DNA of 64,000 nucleotides from Candidatus Halocynthiibacter alkanivorans. Its GTDB lineage: Bacteria > Pseudomonadota > Alphaproteobacteria > Rhodobacterales > Rhodobacteraceae. Every line of letters begins with the position of its first letter. The stretch's first letter is position 1. The stretch lies in the NCBI RefSeq assembly GCF_003333265.1, contig NZ_QOLB01000156.1, positions 50,414 to 114,413 on the forward strand, in the 5' to 3' direction. A program made the translations under genes and the position numbers. Positions 52,480-61,685 of this stretch are shown here, one piece after another. The notes beneath the pieces are model-generated. The model ran no database searches, had not been told where the DNA came from, and saw only the letters and a program-made list of their open reading frames with translations.

Positions 52480-53406
52480 ATGACAAAACAATGCCATATC
52501 CTTGGCGCCCCGGTACAGACCGGCGCCTCTCAGCCCGGCTGCCTGATGGGGCCGGCAGCGCTGCGCACAGCCGGGCTGGGCGACACGATCGCTTCGCTGG
52601 GCTGGCAGGTCACCGATCTGGGCGATCTGGCCCAGATTGCTGACCCGGTCGCAGACCATCAGAACGGCGCGGTGCACAACCTGGCCGAAACCGTGGGCTG
52701 GACCCGGATCCTGACCGAGGCCGCCTGTCAGGCCGCACGCGACTCTGACCTGCCGGTGTTTCTGGGCGGCGACCATTCTATGGCCGCCGGCACTGTCGCC
52801 GGGCTGGCGCGGTACGCCGCCGAGCAGGACCGGCCTTTGTTTGTGCTCTGGCTCGATGCCCATCCCGATCTGCACACGCCGGACAGCACCACCAGCGGCC
52901 ATCTGCACGGCACGCCGGTGGCCTATTTCACCGGCCAGCAGGGATTTGACGATTTCCCGGCCCTGAGCCATGCGGTGGACCCGAAGAACATCTGTATGAT
53001 GGGCATCCGCTCGGTCGATCCGGCCGAGGGCAAACGCATCAACGAGATCGGCGTCGCCGTGCATGATATGCGCGCCATTGATGAGCACGGGATTATCAAC
53101 CCGCTGCGCGCTTTCCTGAATCGGGTGGTGGAAGCCAACGGCATGCTGCATGTCAGCTTTGACGTAGATTTTCTCGACCCGTCGATCGCACCCGCTGTCG
53201 GCACCACCGTGCCCGGTGGCGCGACGTTCCGCGAAGCGCACCTGATCATGGAAATGCTGCATGATTCCGGGCGCGTCACCTCGCTGGACCTGGTGGAGCT
53301 GAACCCGTTTCTGGACGAGCGCGGCCGCACCGCCAAGTTGTTGACCGACCTCGCCGCCAGCCTGTTCGGCCGCAAGGTTCTGGACCGCAAAACCAAGAGC
53401 TTCTGA
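52480..53406 (+). CDS. rocF: Arginase
   Basis: Hydrolyses arginine to ornithine and urea; cytosolic dimanganese enzyme. 308 residues from the ATG at 52480 (AGGAAAA upstream; a longer in-frame start is available but lies in the promoter region). Manganese ligands: His99 (GGDHS), Asp126, His128, Asp130 (LDAHPDLHT), Asp228 and Asp230 (SFDVDFLDP); Glu273 (LVELNP). At the positions of the substrate-carboxylate Asn residues, His132 and His141 are found, the first common in alphaproteobacterial arginases and the second less so. Followed by the ornithine cyclodeaminase gene. Confidence 0.92.
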   Translation: MTKQCHILGAPVQTGASQPGCLMGPAALRTAGLGDTIASLGWQVTDLGDLAQIADPVADHQNGAVHNLAETVGWTRILTEAACQAARDSDLPVFLGGDHSMAAGTVAGLARYAAEQDRPLFVLWLDAHPDLHTPDSTTSGHLHGTPVAYFTGQQGFDDFPALSHAVDPKNICMMGIRSVDPAEGKRINEIGVAVHDMRAIDEHGIINPLRAFLNRVVEANGMLHVSFDVDFLDPSIAPAVGTTVPGGATFREAHLIMEMLHDSGRVTSLDLVELNPFLDERGRTAKLLTDLAASLFGRKVLDRKTKSF

Positions 53407-53532
53407 CCGGCGCTGCCCGTGCCCCGGCCGACACTGGCCGGGGCACGGACGTAAACATTCAAACCCTGCCCGGGGACACGCGCGACCACGCGGGATCCGC
53501 CGGCACCAGGGGACACGAACCATGAGGACACT

Positions 53533-54582
53533 ATGAGCAAACCTACCCCTTCTGATCTGGCCATGGTGCCATTCGTTTCTGTCGACAACATGATGCGCCT
53601 GGTGCATGCGGTCGGGCTTGAATGCGTGCTGCGCGAACTGGCGGACTATATCGAGAGCGACTTTTCCCGCTGGCAGGAATTTGACAAGACCCCACGGGTG
53701 CCGTCCCATTCCAAAGACGGTGTCATTGAGCTGATGCCCACCGCGGATGCCGAAAATTACGGTTTCAAATACGTCAACGGCCATCCCGCCAATATGAAAC
53801 GCGGTTTTCAGACCGTGACCGCTTTTGGCGTGCTGTCGGCGGTGTCCAACGGCTATCCCATCCTGTTCACCGAAATGACCATCCTGACCGCGCTGCGCAC
53901 CGCCGCCACCTCGGCGCTGATGGCGAAATACCTTGCCCCCAAAGGTGCCCGGGTGATGGCGATGATCGGCAATGGCGCCCAGTGCGAATTCCAGGCGCTG
54001 GCGTTTAAGGAAATCGTCGGTATCGACACGGTACGCCTGTATGACATCGATCCCGAAGCCACCGCCAAAGCGGCAAAAAATCTGCAGGGCACCGGGCTGA
54101 AGGTGGTCTCCTGTTCCAGCGCCGAAGCGGTGGTCGAAGGCGCACAAATCATCACCACCTGCACCGCCGACAAACAGAACGCCACCGTGCTGACCGACAA
54201 TATGGTTGGGGCCGGCGTGCATATCAACGCCATCGGCGGCGACTGTCCGGGCAAGACCGAGCTGCACCGCGACATCCTGACCCGCTCTGACATCTTCGTG
54301 GAATACCCGCCCCAGACGCGGGTTGAGGGCGAGATCCAGGCGCTGGCCGACGATCATCCGGTGACCGAGCTGTGGCAGGTGATCCGGGGCGAAGCCGAAG
54401 GCCGTACCGATCCGCGTCAGATCACCCTGTTTGACAGTGTTGGTTTTGCCATCGAAGACTTCAGCGCCCTGCTCTATGTGCATGCCAAAATCAAAGACAC
54501 CGATTTCTTTGAACCGCTGGACATGCTGGCCGATCCCGATGATCCGCGCGATCTGTTCGGCATGGTGAACCGGGCGAAATAA
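53533..54582 (+). CDS. ocd: Ornithine cyclodeaminase
   Basis: Converts ornithine to proline plus ammonia, NAD-bound, cytosolic. 349 residues, the long form (about 350) of true OCDs such as Agrobacterium's, and unlike the 316-residue homologue at 33139. Blocks: FVSVDNMMRLVHAVG, FKYVNGHPANMKRGF, TEMTILTALRTAATSALMAKYLAP, Rossmann MIGNGAQCEFQALAF and VGAGVHINAIGGDCPGKTEL. GAGGAC before the ATG. Downstream of arginase by 126 bp; together with it arginine goes to proline. First hairpin of a duplicated pair follows the stop. Confidence 0.93.
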   Translation: MSKPTPSDLAMVPFVSVDNMMRLVHAVGLECVLRELADYIESDFSRWQEFDKTPRVPSHSKDGVIELMPTADAENYGFKYVNGHPANMKRGFQTVTAFGVLSAVSNGYPILFTEMTILTALRTAATSALMAKYLAPKGARVMAMIGNGAQCEFQALAFKEIVGIDTVRLYDIDPEATAKAAKNLQGTGLKVVSCSSAEAVVEGAQIITTCTADKQNATVLTDNMVGAGVHINAIGGDCPGKTELHRDILTRSDIFVEYPPQTRVEGEIQALADDHPVTELWQVIRGEAEGRTDPRQITLFDSVGFAIEDFSALLYVHAKIKDTDFFEPLDMLADPDDPRDLFGMVNRAK

Positions 54583-54613
54583 GCGAAAGCACCCGAAACC
54601 GGAAGCGCTCGGT

Positions 54614-54644
54614 TTCTGCGCGCCGGCCCGCCAGGGCCGGCGCG
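54614..54644 (+). repeat. Duplicated hairpin, copy 1
   Basis: 31-bp sequence identical at 54864-54894. It contains an 11-bp perfect stem CGCGCCGGCCC / GGGCCGGCGCG (54619-54629, 54634-54644) with a GCCA loop. Followed by TTCTTATGTTGCTGG. Placed 32 bp past the ocd stop, so it may terminate ocd. Confidence 0.75.
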
Positions 54645-54863
54645 TTCTTATGTTGCTGGACGCAACCTCACATGGGATGCGGCAAGCCCCCGGCAGCTTG
54701 CACGTCGAAATTGCGGATTCCGATGCCTGTGCAGGGCCGGGCGCCGTACCCCCGCGGCGCTTGCTTTGAACCACAGCACCGGCTTGCCGACGCTGACGTG
54801 CCGCGCACTCTGGCGTAGAGCAACAGGCAAATCCCCCCTCACTCTGCCGCGAAATACCACGTC

Positions 54864-54894
54864 TTCTGCGCGCCGGCCCGCCAGGGCCGGCGCG
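54864..54894 (+). repeat. Duplicated hairpin, copy 2
   Basis: Exact copy of the 31 bp at 54614-54644. The following bases CCCTCCCGTTGCTGG resemble those after copy 1. Flanks no recognisable gene; the two copies bracket 219 bp of unique sequence. Confidence 0.75.
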
Positions 54895-55048
54895 CCCTCC
54901 CGTTGCTGGTCGTCACCTTCCCAGTGGCGTGCAGACATTTTGGCACCCATCAAAGATCTTCATTTGCATTCCGGCGGATGACACGCCACTCTCCGCCTCA
55001 AAACGCCGCCCGGCGGTGGTCTGTAATTTGCGAAGAAGGAATACCCTC

Positions 55049-56548
55049 ATGTCCATTACCAATGCGATGCTGTCGCGGCTGAAAGATGCAAGCCTGCTGC
55101 GGGCCGAAGGATATATCGGCGGCGAATGGGTCAGCCAGGGTCTGAACCGGGATCTGGCGCCGGATCAGCGTAGTTTTGAGGTCAGCAACCCGTCCAACGG
55201 TGAACTGCTGGCCACTTTGCCCGAAATGGGCGCGGCCGATACACGCGCAGCCATTGAAGCGGCCTATGTGGCGCAGAAAGATTGGGCGGCACGCCCGGCG
55301 CCGGACCGCGCCAATCTGCTGCGCGCGTTGAATGACCTGGTGGTGGAAAACGCCGATGATCTGGCCACCATCATCACCGCAGAAATGGGCAAACCCTGGG
55401 CAGAAGCCCGCGGCGAAGTGCTCTATGGCGCCTCTTATATTGCATGGTTCGCGGAAGAGGCCCGCCGGGTCTATGGCGACATCATCCCTGCGCCGTCCAG
55501 CGACCAGCGGGTGCTGGTCAGCAAGCAGCCAATCGGGGTGACCGGCGCCATCACACCGTGGAATTTCCCCTCGGCAATGCTGGCGCGCAAAATTGCGCCA
55601 GCGCTGGCGGCGGGCTGTGCCATGGTCTCTAAACCAGCTGAACAGACGCCTTTGTCAGCGATCGCGCTGACGGTGCTGCTGGAACGCGCGGGCATTCCCG
55701 GCGCGCTGTGCCCGCTTATTCTGGGCACCGACGGGCCCGGCATTGGTCAGGAAATGTGCAGCAACGACAAGCTGCGCAAACTCTCTTTCACCGGCTCGAC
55801 CCAGGTCGGTCGCATCCTGATGCGTCAGGGCGCCGATCAGATCATGAAACTGTCGCTTGAGCTGGGCGGCAACGCCCCCTTTATCGTGTTTGATGACGCC
55901 GATATTGATGCGGCGGTCGCCGGCGCGATGATCTCAAAATACCGCAACAACGGCCAGACCTGCGTCTGCGCCAACCGGATCTATGTCCAGGCCGGGGTCT
56001 ATGATGCTTTTGCCGCCAAGCTGAAACTGGCGGTCGATGCATTGAAAGTCGGCGACGGGTTTGAAGACGGTGTCACCACCGGCCCGATGATTGACGGCGG
56101 CGGGCTGAACAAAGTCGAAGCCCATATCAAAGACGCGCTGGAAAAAGGTGCAACCCTGTTGACCGGCGGTAGTCGTTCTGACGCGGGGGAGCTGTTCTTT
56201 GAGCCCACCATCCTGACCGGGGTCACCAGCGAGATGCTGCTGGCGCGCGAAGAAACCTTCGGCCCATTGGCACCGCTGTTTAAGTTCGACACCACGGATG
56301 AGGTGATCAAAGCCGCCAATGACACCGAATTCGGCCTCGCTGCCTATTTCTATACCCGCGACATGTCGCGGGTGTTCCGGGTCTCGGAAGCGCTGGAATA
56401 CGGTATCGTCGGCGTCAACACCGGGCTGATTTCCAATGCCACCGCGCCGTTTGGCGGGGTCAAACAATCGGGTCTGGGGCGTGAAGGCTCCAAATACGGG
56501 CTCGAGGATTATATGGAGATCAAATACGTCTGCCTTGGCGGTGTCTGA
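55049..56548 (+). CDS. gabD: NAD(P)-dependent succinate-semialdehyde dehydrogenase-type aldehyde dehydrogenase
   Basis: 499 residues from the ATG at 55049; the upstream frame has no homology. Aldehyde dehydrogenase superfamily: Asn172 (PWNFPSAM), Lys195 (SKPAEQTP), SFTGSTQVG, Glu271 (LELGGNAP), Cys305 (NGQTCVCANR). GYIGGEWV and QDPRI-free N terminus match SSADH/GabD, which completes GABA and lysine or arginine degradation to succinate. The exact substrate cannot be proven from sequence. An orphan permease gene overlaps its 3' end. Confidence 0.85.
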   Translation: MSITNAMLSRLKDASLLRAEGYIGGEWVSQGLNRDLAPDQRSFEVSNPSNGELLATLPEMGAADTRAAIEAAYVAQKDWAARPAPDRANLLRALNDLVVENADDLATIITAEMGKPWAEARGEVLYGASYIAWFAEEARRVYGDIIPAPSSDQRVLVSKQPIGVTGAITPWNFPSAMLARKIAPALAAGCAMVSKPAEQTPLSAIALTVLLERAGIPGALCPLILGTDGPGIGQEMCSNDKLRKLSFTGSTQVGRILMRQGADQIMKLSLELGGNAPFIVFDDADIDAAVAGAMISKYRNNGQTCVCANRIYVQAGVYDAFAAKLKLAVDALKVGDGFEDGVTTGPMIDGGGLNKVEAHIKDALEKGATLLTGGSRSDAGELFFEPTILTGVTSEMLLAREETFGPLAPLFKFDTTDEVIKAANDTEFGLAAYFYTRDMSRVFRVSEALEYGIVGVNTGLISNATAPFGGVKQSGLGREGSKYGLEDYMEIKYVCLGGV

Positions 56549-57434
56549 TTGCCCTCCAAACGCCTCAGGGAAACAGCCGCTGCGCATCGCCCGGGCGCCA
56601 GGGAATTTGCCCCGGCGCCTGTCGCGGTTGTTTGACCATTTCATTCTGATCACCGGCGCTTTGATCATGTCGCTGCCGGTGCTGGTGATTTTCATGTCCT
56701 CGACCTGGGGCGGTGGCCGGGTCAGCCGTGACGGGTTGCAGATCACTCCGGGGGACAAGTTTTTTGAAGTTTATGGCGGGTTGTTTTCTGGTGAACCAGT
56801 GTTTTCCGGCCTGGCCAATGTCTATACGATGCTGGGCAATACGCTGGCTATCGCGCTTGGTTTTACCCTGCTGAAAACCCTGGTCAGCCTGCTTGCAGCC
56901 TATGGGCTGGTCTATTTCCGGCCGCGCTGGGGATCGCTGTGGTTCGGGCTGATTGTGCTGACCATGTGGTTCCCGGTGGAGACCCGGTTTCTGCCGACCT
57001 TTCTGGTGACCCAGAAACTGGGCCTGCTCAACACCTATGCCGGAGTGGTGCTGCCTTTGGTGGCCACCGGATATGGCACGCTGCTGTTCCACCAGTATTT
57101 CCGCACCGTGCCCGATGAATTGCTCGAAGCGGCCAAGATGGACGGGGTCGGGCCAATGCGGTTCCTGTGGCAGTTTCTGGTGCCAATCTCGGTGCCGATG
57201 ATCACCGCCCTGGTTGTGATCTTTTTTGTCATGGGCTGGAACCAGTATTTCTGGCCGATCCTGATTGCCACCAGTTCTGAGGGTATGATCACGCTGGTGC
57301 ATGGCATTCAGCGCGCCGGCACCGGCGACAGCACCGGCATGGCGCTGGCGATCGTCGCACTGCTGCCACCGGCGGTGCTGGTGATTGTATTGCAACGTTT
57401 TATCGTGCGCGAGTTCGTCGCCGTCACCCATTGA
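56541..57434 (+). CDS. Orphan UgpE-like ABC transporter permease
   Basis: Inner-membrane permease of the MalG/UgpE type, about 297 residues. It has no ATG near the expected N terminus, so GTG at 56541, overlapping the gabD stop by 8 bp, is my inference. Six membrane segments; the EAA loop is PDELLEAAKMDGVGPMRFLW (coupling helix), then PMITALVVIFFVMGWNQYFWPILI, the conserved UgpE block. No matching UgpA, UgpB or UgpC is in the window; the genes following are Dpp-type. Presumably a relic or a component shared with a distant system. Confidence 0.7.
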   Translation: MSDCPPNASGKQPLRIARAPGNLPRRLSRLFDHFILITGALIMSLPVLVIFMSSTWGGGRVSRDGLQITPGDKFFEVYGGLFSGEPVFSGLANVYTMLGNTLAIALGFTLLKTLVSLLAAYGLVYFRPRWGSLWFGLIVLTMWFPVETRFLPTFLVTQKLGLLNTYAGVVLPLVATGYGTLLFHQYFRTVPDELLEAAKMDGVGPMRFLWQFLVPISVPMITALVVIFFVMGWNQYFWPILIATSSEGMITLVHGIQRAGTGDSTGMALAIVALLPPAVLVIVLQRFIVREFVAVTH

Positions 57435-57460
57435 GAAGATGACGTGCGACGGGCTGCCGC

Positions 57461-58519
57461 TCAGTCCTCGTCTTCGAGCGGATGGAAACAGGCGGCCAGA
57501 TGATCGCCAAGGTCCGTGCCCGCGCCGTCCCCGGCGCCGGTAAGCACCGGGCGGGTGCTGCGGCATTTCTCGCTCGCGCGCCAGCAGCGCGGGTTAAAGG
57601 CGCAGCCCTGTGGCAGGTTCATCGGCGATGGCAGTTCGCCGCTCAGCTTGATACGTTTTGATTTTCGGGTCGGGTCGGCCACCGGCGTCGCAGAAAGCAA
57701 CGCCTTGGTATAGGGGTGACGCGGCTGGCTGAACACCGTCTCCATACTGCCTTGTTCCACCGGTTTGCCCAGATACATCACCATCACATCATCGGCAAAG
57801 TGGCGCACCACCGACAGGTCGTGGCTGATAAAGAGATAGGCCAGGTCCAGCCGGTCCTGCAGATCCACCAGCAGGTTGAGGATCTGGCTCTGGATCGACA
57901 GGTCGAGCGCAGAGACCGGTTCATCCAGAACGAGGATTTTCGGGTCCAGCATCAGGGCACGCGCCACCGCGATGCGCTGGCGCTGGCCGCCGGAAAACAT
58001 ATGCGGATAGCGGTCGAAATGTTCTTCGCGCAGCCCGACCATGGCGATCATGTCGCGGGCGCGTGTCTCGCGCTCCTTCGCAGATATATCGGGACGGTTG
58101 ATCAGCAGCGGCTCCATCAGAGTTTTGCCGATCGACTGACGCGGGTTCAGCGAGCCATAGGGGTCCTGGAAGACGATCTGCACTTTGGCGCGCAGCTCTT
58201 TGTTGCCCTGTGCGAGCTTTTCGCCGATCGCGTCGCCTTCAATTTCCAACGCGCCTTCGGTGGCCTGTTCGATCATAGTGACCACCCGGGCCAGGGTGGA
58301 TTTGCCGCAGCCGGATTCCCCGACCACCGCCAGCGTGCGCCCCGGCGTCAGCGTGAAACTGGCACCGTCCAGCGCCCGCACCGTGGAAGATTTGGAAAAC
58401 ATGCCACCGCCGACCTCATAGTGGCGTTTCAGATCTCGCGCGATCAGGATCGGTTTTTTTGCCACCTGTTTGTTCTCCGCCTGTCTCTTGTCCATCTGAT
58501 TTTGCAGTACCTGGCTCAT
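57461..58519 (-). CDS. dppF: Peptide ABC transporter ATP-binding protein (DppF/OppF type)
   Basis: 352 residues from ATG at 58519, sharing one base with the dppD stop. Walker A GESGCGKST, Q loop in QIVFQDPYGSLNPRQSIG, signature SGGQRQRIAVARALML, Walker B ILVLDEPVSALD, and the C-terminal 4Fe-4S-like or oligopeptide motif CAFNPRCWRASEKCRSTRP. RHYEV near the start fits DppF. Energises dipeptide or oligopeptide import with the four other Dpp genes. Confidence 0.93.
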   Translation of the reverse strand: MSQVLQNQMDKRQAENKQVAKKPILIARDLKRHYEVGGGMFSKSSTVRALDGASFTLTPGRTLAVVGESGCGKSTLARVVTMIEQATEGALEIEGDAIGEKLAQGNKELRAKVQIVFQDPYGSLNPRQSIGKTLMEPLLINRPDISAKERETRARDMIAMVGLREEHFDRYPHMFSGGQRQRIAVARALMLDPKILVLDEPVSALDLSIQSQILNLLVDLQDRLDLAYLFISHDLSVVRHFADDVMVMYLGKPVEQGSMETVFSQPRHPYTKALLSATPVADPTRKSKRIKLSGELPSPMNLPQGCAFNPRCWRASEKCRSTRPVLTGAGDGAGTDLGDHLAACFHPLEDED

Positions 58520-59505
58520 CAGCTGGCCTCCTTGTTCAGCGGCGCACCGTCCACCAGCGGATAGTGGCACAGCACCGAGCCAAGCTCCTGACCTGCCCGG
58601 CCCGGCGGTTGGGATTTACAGCGCGCATCGGCAAACTGACAGCGCGGCGAAAACAGACAGCCCTGCGGTCGGTCAAACTGGCCCGGCACCACGCCGGGAA
58701 TGGTGGGCAGATGGCGGCTTTGGGCACGTTCGGGAAGTGCTGCCAGAAGTGCTGTGGTATAGGGGTGATGCGGGTTGGCGAACAATTTATCCACCATCTG
58801 TTCTTCGACCCGCTGGCCGGCATATTGCACCATCACCCGGTCGACGGTCTCGGCCACCACACCCATGTCATGAGTGATCAGGATCAGCGCCATATCGGTG
58901 GTCTCCTGCAAATCGGTCAGCAGATCGAGGATCTGTGCCTGAATGGTCACATCCAGCGCTGTTGTCGGTTCATCCGCGATCAGAAGTTTCGGTTTGCAGG
59001 CCAGCGCCATCGCAATCATCACCCGCTGTGACATGCCGCCCGACATCTGATGTGGAAAAGCGCTGAGACGTTTTTCCGGGTCGGGAATGCCGACCTGGGT
59101 CATCAGTTCCACTGCGCGGGTGTGGCGTTCGCGCCGCCCCATGCCCATGTGGATACGCAGGGTTTCTTTGATCTGATACCCAACGTTGAAACAGGGGTTC
59201 AGCGAGGACATCGGTTCCTGAAAGATCATCGAGATGTCTTTACCAACGATCTGCCGGCGGGCTTTGGCGCTCAGGCTGCGCAGGTCGTGGCCGTCAAACT
59301 CCATCTTGTCAGCGGTGATATTGGCGGTCCAGGGCAACAGCCCCATCACCGCCAGCATCGACACCGATTTGCCGGAGCCGGATTCGCCTACAATGGCCAG
59401 CAGGTCGCCATTCTCGACAGTGACATCGACTGAATCCACCGCCCGGAACAAGCCGGAGGCGGTGCGGAATTCGACAGTGAGGTTGCGGATTTCTAACAGG
59501 GACAT
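58519..59505 (-). CDS. dppD: Peptide ABC transporter ATP-binding protein (DppD/OppD type)
   Basis: 328 residues. Walker [29 protein letters not shown], signature [15 protein letters not shown], Walker [15 protein letters not shown] and C-terminal [15 protein letters not shown]. Three bases after dppC and one-base overlap with dppF, in the operon order dppA-dppB-dppC-dppD-dppF on the minus strand. Confidence 0.93.
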   Translation of the reverse strand: MSLLEIRNLTVEFRTASGLFRAVDSVDVTVENGDLLAIVGESGSGKSVSMLAVMGLLPWTANITADKMEFDGHDLRSLSAKARRQIVGKDISMIFQEPMSSLNPCFNVGYQIKETLRIHMGMGRRERHTRAVELMTQVGIPDPEKRLSAFPHQMSGGMSQRVMIAMALACKPKLLIADEPTTALDVTIQAQILDLLTDLQETTDMALILITHDMGVVAETVDRVMVQYAGQRVEEQMVDKLFANPHHPYTTALLAALPERAQSRHLPTIPGVVPGQFDRPQGCLFSPRCQFADARCKSQPPGRAGQELGSVLCHYPLVDGAPLNKEAS

Positions 59506-59508
59506 GGC

Positions 59509-60423
59509 TCAGCTCCGCTTTAGTTTCGGATCAAGCGCGTCACGCAGACCGTCGCCCATCAGGTTGATCGCCAGCACCGTGATCAGGATGCAGAGACCGG
59601 GCAGCGTCACCACCCACCAGGCGCGCAGGATAAATTCACGCGATTCAGCCAGCATTGTTCCCCATTCCGGGGTTGGTGGCTGCGCGCCCATGCCCAAAAA
59701 GCCCAGCGCGGCGGCGTCCAGCACCGCAGTGGAAAAGCTCAGCGCCGCCTGCACGATGATCGGCCCGAGGCAATTGGGCAGCACAGTTTTGAACATCACC
59801 CGCGCGGTGGAGGCGCCCGCAACCTGGGCGGCGGTGACATAGTCTTTGGTGCGTTCCGTCATCACCGCGGCGCGGGTCAGGCGCACAAAATGCGGCTGCA
59901 GCACCACCGAGATCGCGATCATCGCATTGATCAGCGACGGGCCCAGGATCGCCACCAGCACCAGCGCCAGCAACAGCGAAGGAAAGGACAGCACGATATC
60001 CATCAACCGCATGATCAGCGTATCGATCCAGCGCGGCGAAAAACCGGCGATCACACCGATGCCAACGCCGAAAAACGTCGCCAACGACACCACGACAACC
60101 CCGATAAAGAACGAATAACGGGCGCCATGCAGCAGGCGCGAGACCATATCCCGGCCCAGCGGGTCGGTGCCCAGCGGGAAGGCCCAGCTGCCACCCTCTT
60201 CCCAGACCGGCGGCTGCAACAGAAAGTCGCGGAACTGCTCAGAGGGGGAATGCGGCGCCAGCAGCGGCGCGAAAATGGCGATAAACAGGAACAGCAGGAA
60301 CACATAAAACCCGGCAACGGCGCCGCGGTTCTCGGAAAAATAACTCCAGAATTCACGCAGCGGACCGGGGGGGGCGATGGGGGTGGCCAGGGTGGTGTCA
60401 GCGTCGGTATTATTGTCGGTCAT
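59509..60423 (-). CDS. dppC: Peptide ABC transporter permease (DppC type)
   Basis: 304 residues from the ATG at 60423 (a GTG lies just before it). N terminus hydrophilic; segments from about 30 on, LGTDPLGRDMVSRLLHGARYS is the DppC signature, and the EAA loop is in RDYVTAAQVAG-type TERTKDYVTAAQVAGAS. Carries the typical PEWGTMLAESREFILRAWW ending. Pairs with DppB to form the pore. Confidence 0.92.
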   Translation of the reverse strand: MTDNNTDADTTLATPIAPPGPLREFWSYFSENRGAVAGFYVFLLFLFIAIFAPLLAPHSPSEQFRDFLLQPPVWEEGGSWAFPLGTDPLGRDMVSRLLHGARYSFFIGVVVVSLATFFGVGIGVIAGFSPRWIDTLIMRLMDIVLSFPSLLLALVLVAILGPSLINAMIAISVVLQPHFVRLTRAAVMTERTKDYVTAAQVAGASTARVMFKTVLPNCLGPIIVQAALSFSTAVLDAAALGFLGMGAQPPTPEWGTMLAESREFILRAWWVVTLPGLCILITVLAINLMGDGLRDALDPKLKRS

Positions 60424-60428
60424 CACAC

Positions 60429-61436
60429 TCAGCCTTTACGGATTTTGGGGTTGATAAAGCCGTAAAGCAGATCAACGATCAGGTTCACGATCATCACGAT
60501 CGCGGCAATCAGCATCAGCCCGCCCTGCACCGCCTGGTAGTCGCGGCGGAAGATCGAGTCGACCATCCATTTGCCGATGCCCGGCCAGCTGAAAATGGTT
60601 TCGGTCAGGATGGCGCCGGCCAGCAGCGTGCCCACTGAGAGGCCTATCACCGTGATCACCGGGATCATCGCATTGCGCAGCGCATGGATGCCGTTGACGC
60701 GCGCCGGGGACAGGCCTTTGGCCCGCGCGGTGCGCACATAGTCTTCGCCCAGCACTTCCAGCATGGCGGAGCGGGTCTGGCGCGCAATCACCGCCAGCGG
60801 GATCGTCGCCAGCACGATGGTTGGCAGGATCAGGTGGCTGACGGCAGAGGCAAAGGCGCCTTTTTGCCCGGAGAGCAGGCTGTCGATCAGCATAAATCCG
60901 GTGACATCGTCAAAGAAGAACATCAGAGAGATCCGGCCAGACACCGGCGTCCAGCCCAGCCCGGAAGAGAAGGTGATGATCAGCAACAGCGCCCACCAGA
61001 AGATCGGCATCGAATAGCCGATCAGCGCCGTGGTCATCAGCGCCTGATCAAAAAGCTTACCGCGGTTCACCGCCGCAATCACCCCGGCCGGAATGCCCAG
61101 CGCCACCGCCAGAATCATAGCGGTGATGGACAGTTCAAGTGTCGCCGGGAACAGGGTGAAAAATTCATCCAGTACCGGACGTTTGGTGGAAAAAGATACG
61201 CCAAAATCGCCGGACAGCACGCCGCCGAGGTATTCGATATATTGCCTCCACAGCGGCTGATCAAAGCCGAATTTCGCCAGCAGCTGTGCATAACGCTCGG
61301 GGGACACACCGCGTTCCCCCGCCAGCAGAAGAATCGGATCGCCCGGCAACAGGCGGACGAACGCAAAAGAAACAACCGTCACGCCCAGAAAGGTGGGCAG
61401 GAAGGTCGACAGACGCCTGAGCAGAAATAAAAGCAT
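60429..61436 (-). CDS. dppB: Peptide ABC transporter permease (DppB type)
   Basis: 335 residues, six membrane segments. Signature VVSFAFVRLLPGDPILLLAGERG, LGIPAGVIAAVNRGKLFD, the EAA loop EDYVRTARAKGLSPARVNGIHALRNAMIPVIT and FSWPGIGKWMVDSIFRRDY. ATG at 61436. Preceded by a terminator-like hairpin and by short repeats, suggesting lower expression than dppA. Confidence 0.92.
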   Translation of the reverse strand: MLLFLLRRLSTFLPTFLGVTVVSFAFVRLLPGDPILLLAGERGVSPERYAQLLAKFGFDQPLWRQYIEYLGGVLSGDFGVSFSTKRPVLDEFFTLFPATLELSITAMILAVALGIPAGVIAAVNRGKLFDQALMTTALIGYSMPIFWWALLLIITFSSGLGWTPVSGRISLMFFFDDVTGFMLIDSLLSGQKGAFASAVSHLILPTIVLATIPLAVIARQTRSAMLEVLGEDYVRTARAKGLSPARVNGIHALRNAMIPVITVIGLSVGTLLAGAILTETIFSWPGIGKWMVDSIFRRDYQAVQGGLMLIAAIVMIVNLIVDLLYGFINPKIRKG

Positions 61437-61610
61437 TTTACGAGCCGATTCAGTGGGGGCCGGAGCCCGGAATTAAAGATGTGCTGTGCCGCACCCCGGG
61501 TCTGACAGTGCCAGTTCTCCCGGTGTCCGGCCGCATTGGCCTGGCGAAATCTCTGATCGTACAGTGTAGCACAGGCGCTGGCTGCGATCTCTGCGGCAGT
61601 GAGCCCAGCC

Positions 61611-61662
61611 CTCTGGCCAGGGTCTCTGGCCAGGATCTCTGGCCGCAAGCTCTGGATGCGGG
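61611..61662. repeat. Four 13-bp tandem repeats in the dppA-dppB spacer
   Basis: CTCTGGCCAGGGT (61611-61623), CTCTGGCCAGGAT (61624-61636), CTCTGGCCGCAAG (61637-61649), CTCTGGATGCGGG (61650-61662). The array lies in the 288-bp gap between dppB and dppA, 23 bp from the hairpin at 61686. The rest of the gap contains nothing else I recognise. Confidence 0.7.
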
Positions 61663-61685
61663 GCCAGCCACCTGGTCAGACTCAA

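Larger units (their letters stand above)
54583..55048. other. 466-bp spacer with a duplicated hairpin
   Basis: Contains two nearly identical terminator-like hairpins 250 bp apart (listed separately) and no coding region that I can support. The segment before 55049 holds the promoter region of the dehydrogenase gene, with AAGAAGGA as Shine-Dalgarno. Confidence 0.5.

Noticed and set aside
52417..54774. A minus-strand open frame of 785 codons across arginase and ornithine cyclodeaminase
   Set aside because: It is exactly antisense to two well-supported enzymes, has no family similarity, and such frames are expected from GC-rich third positions.
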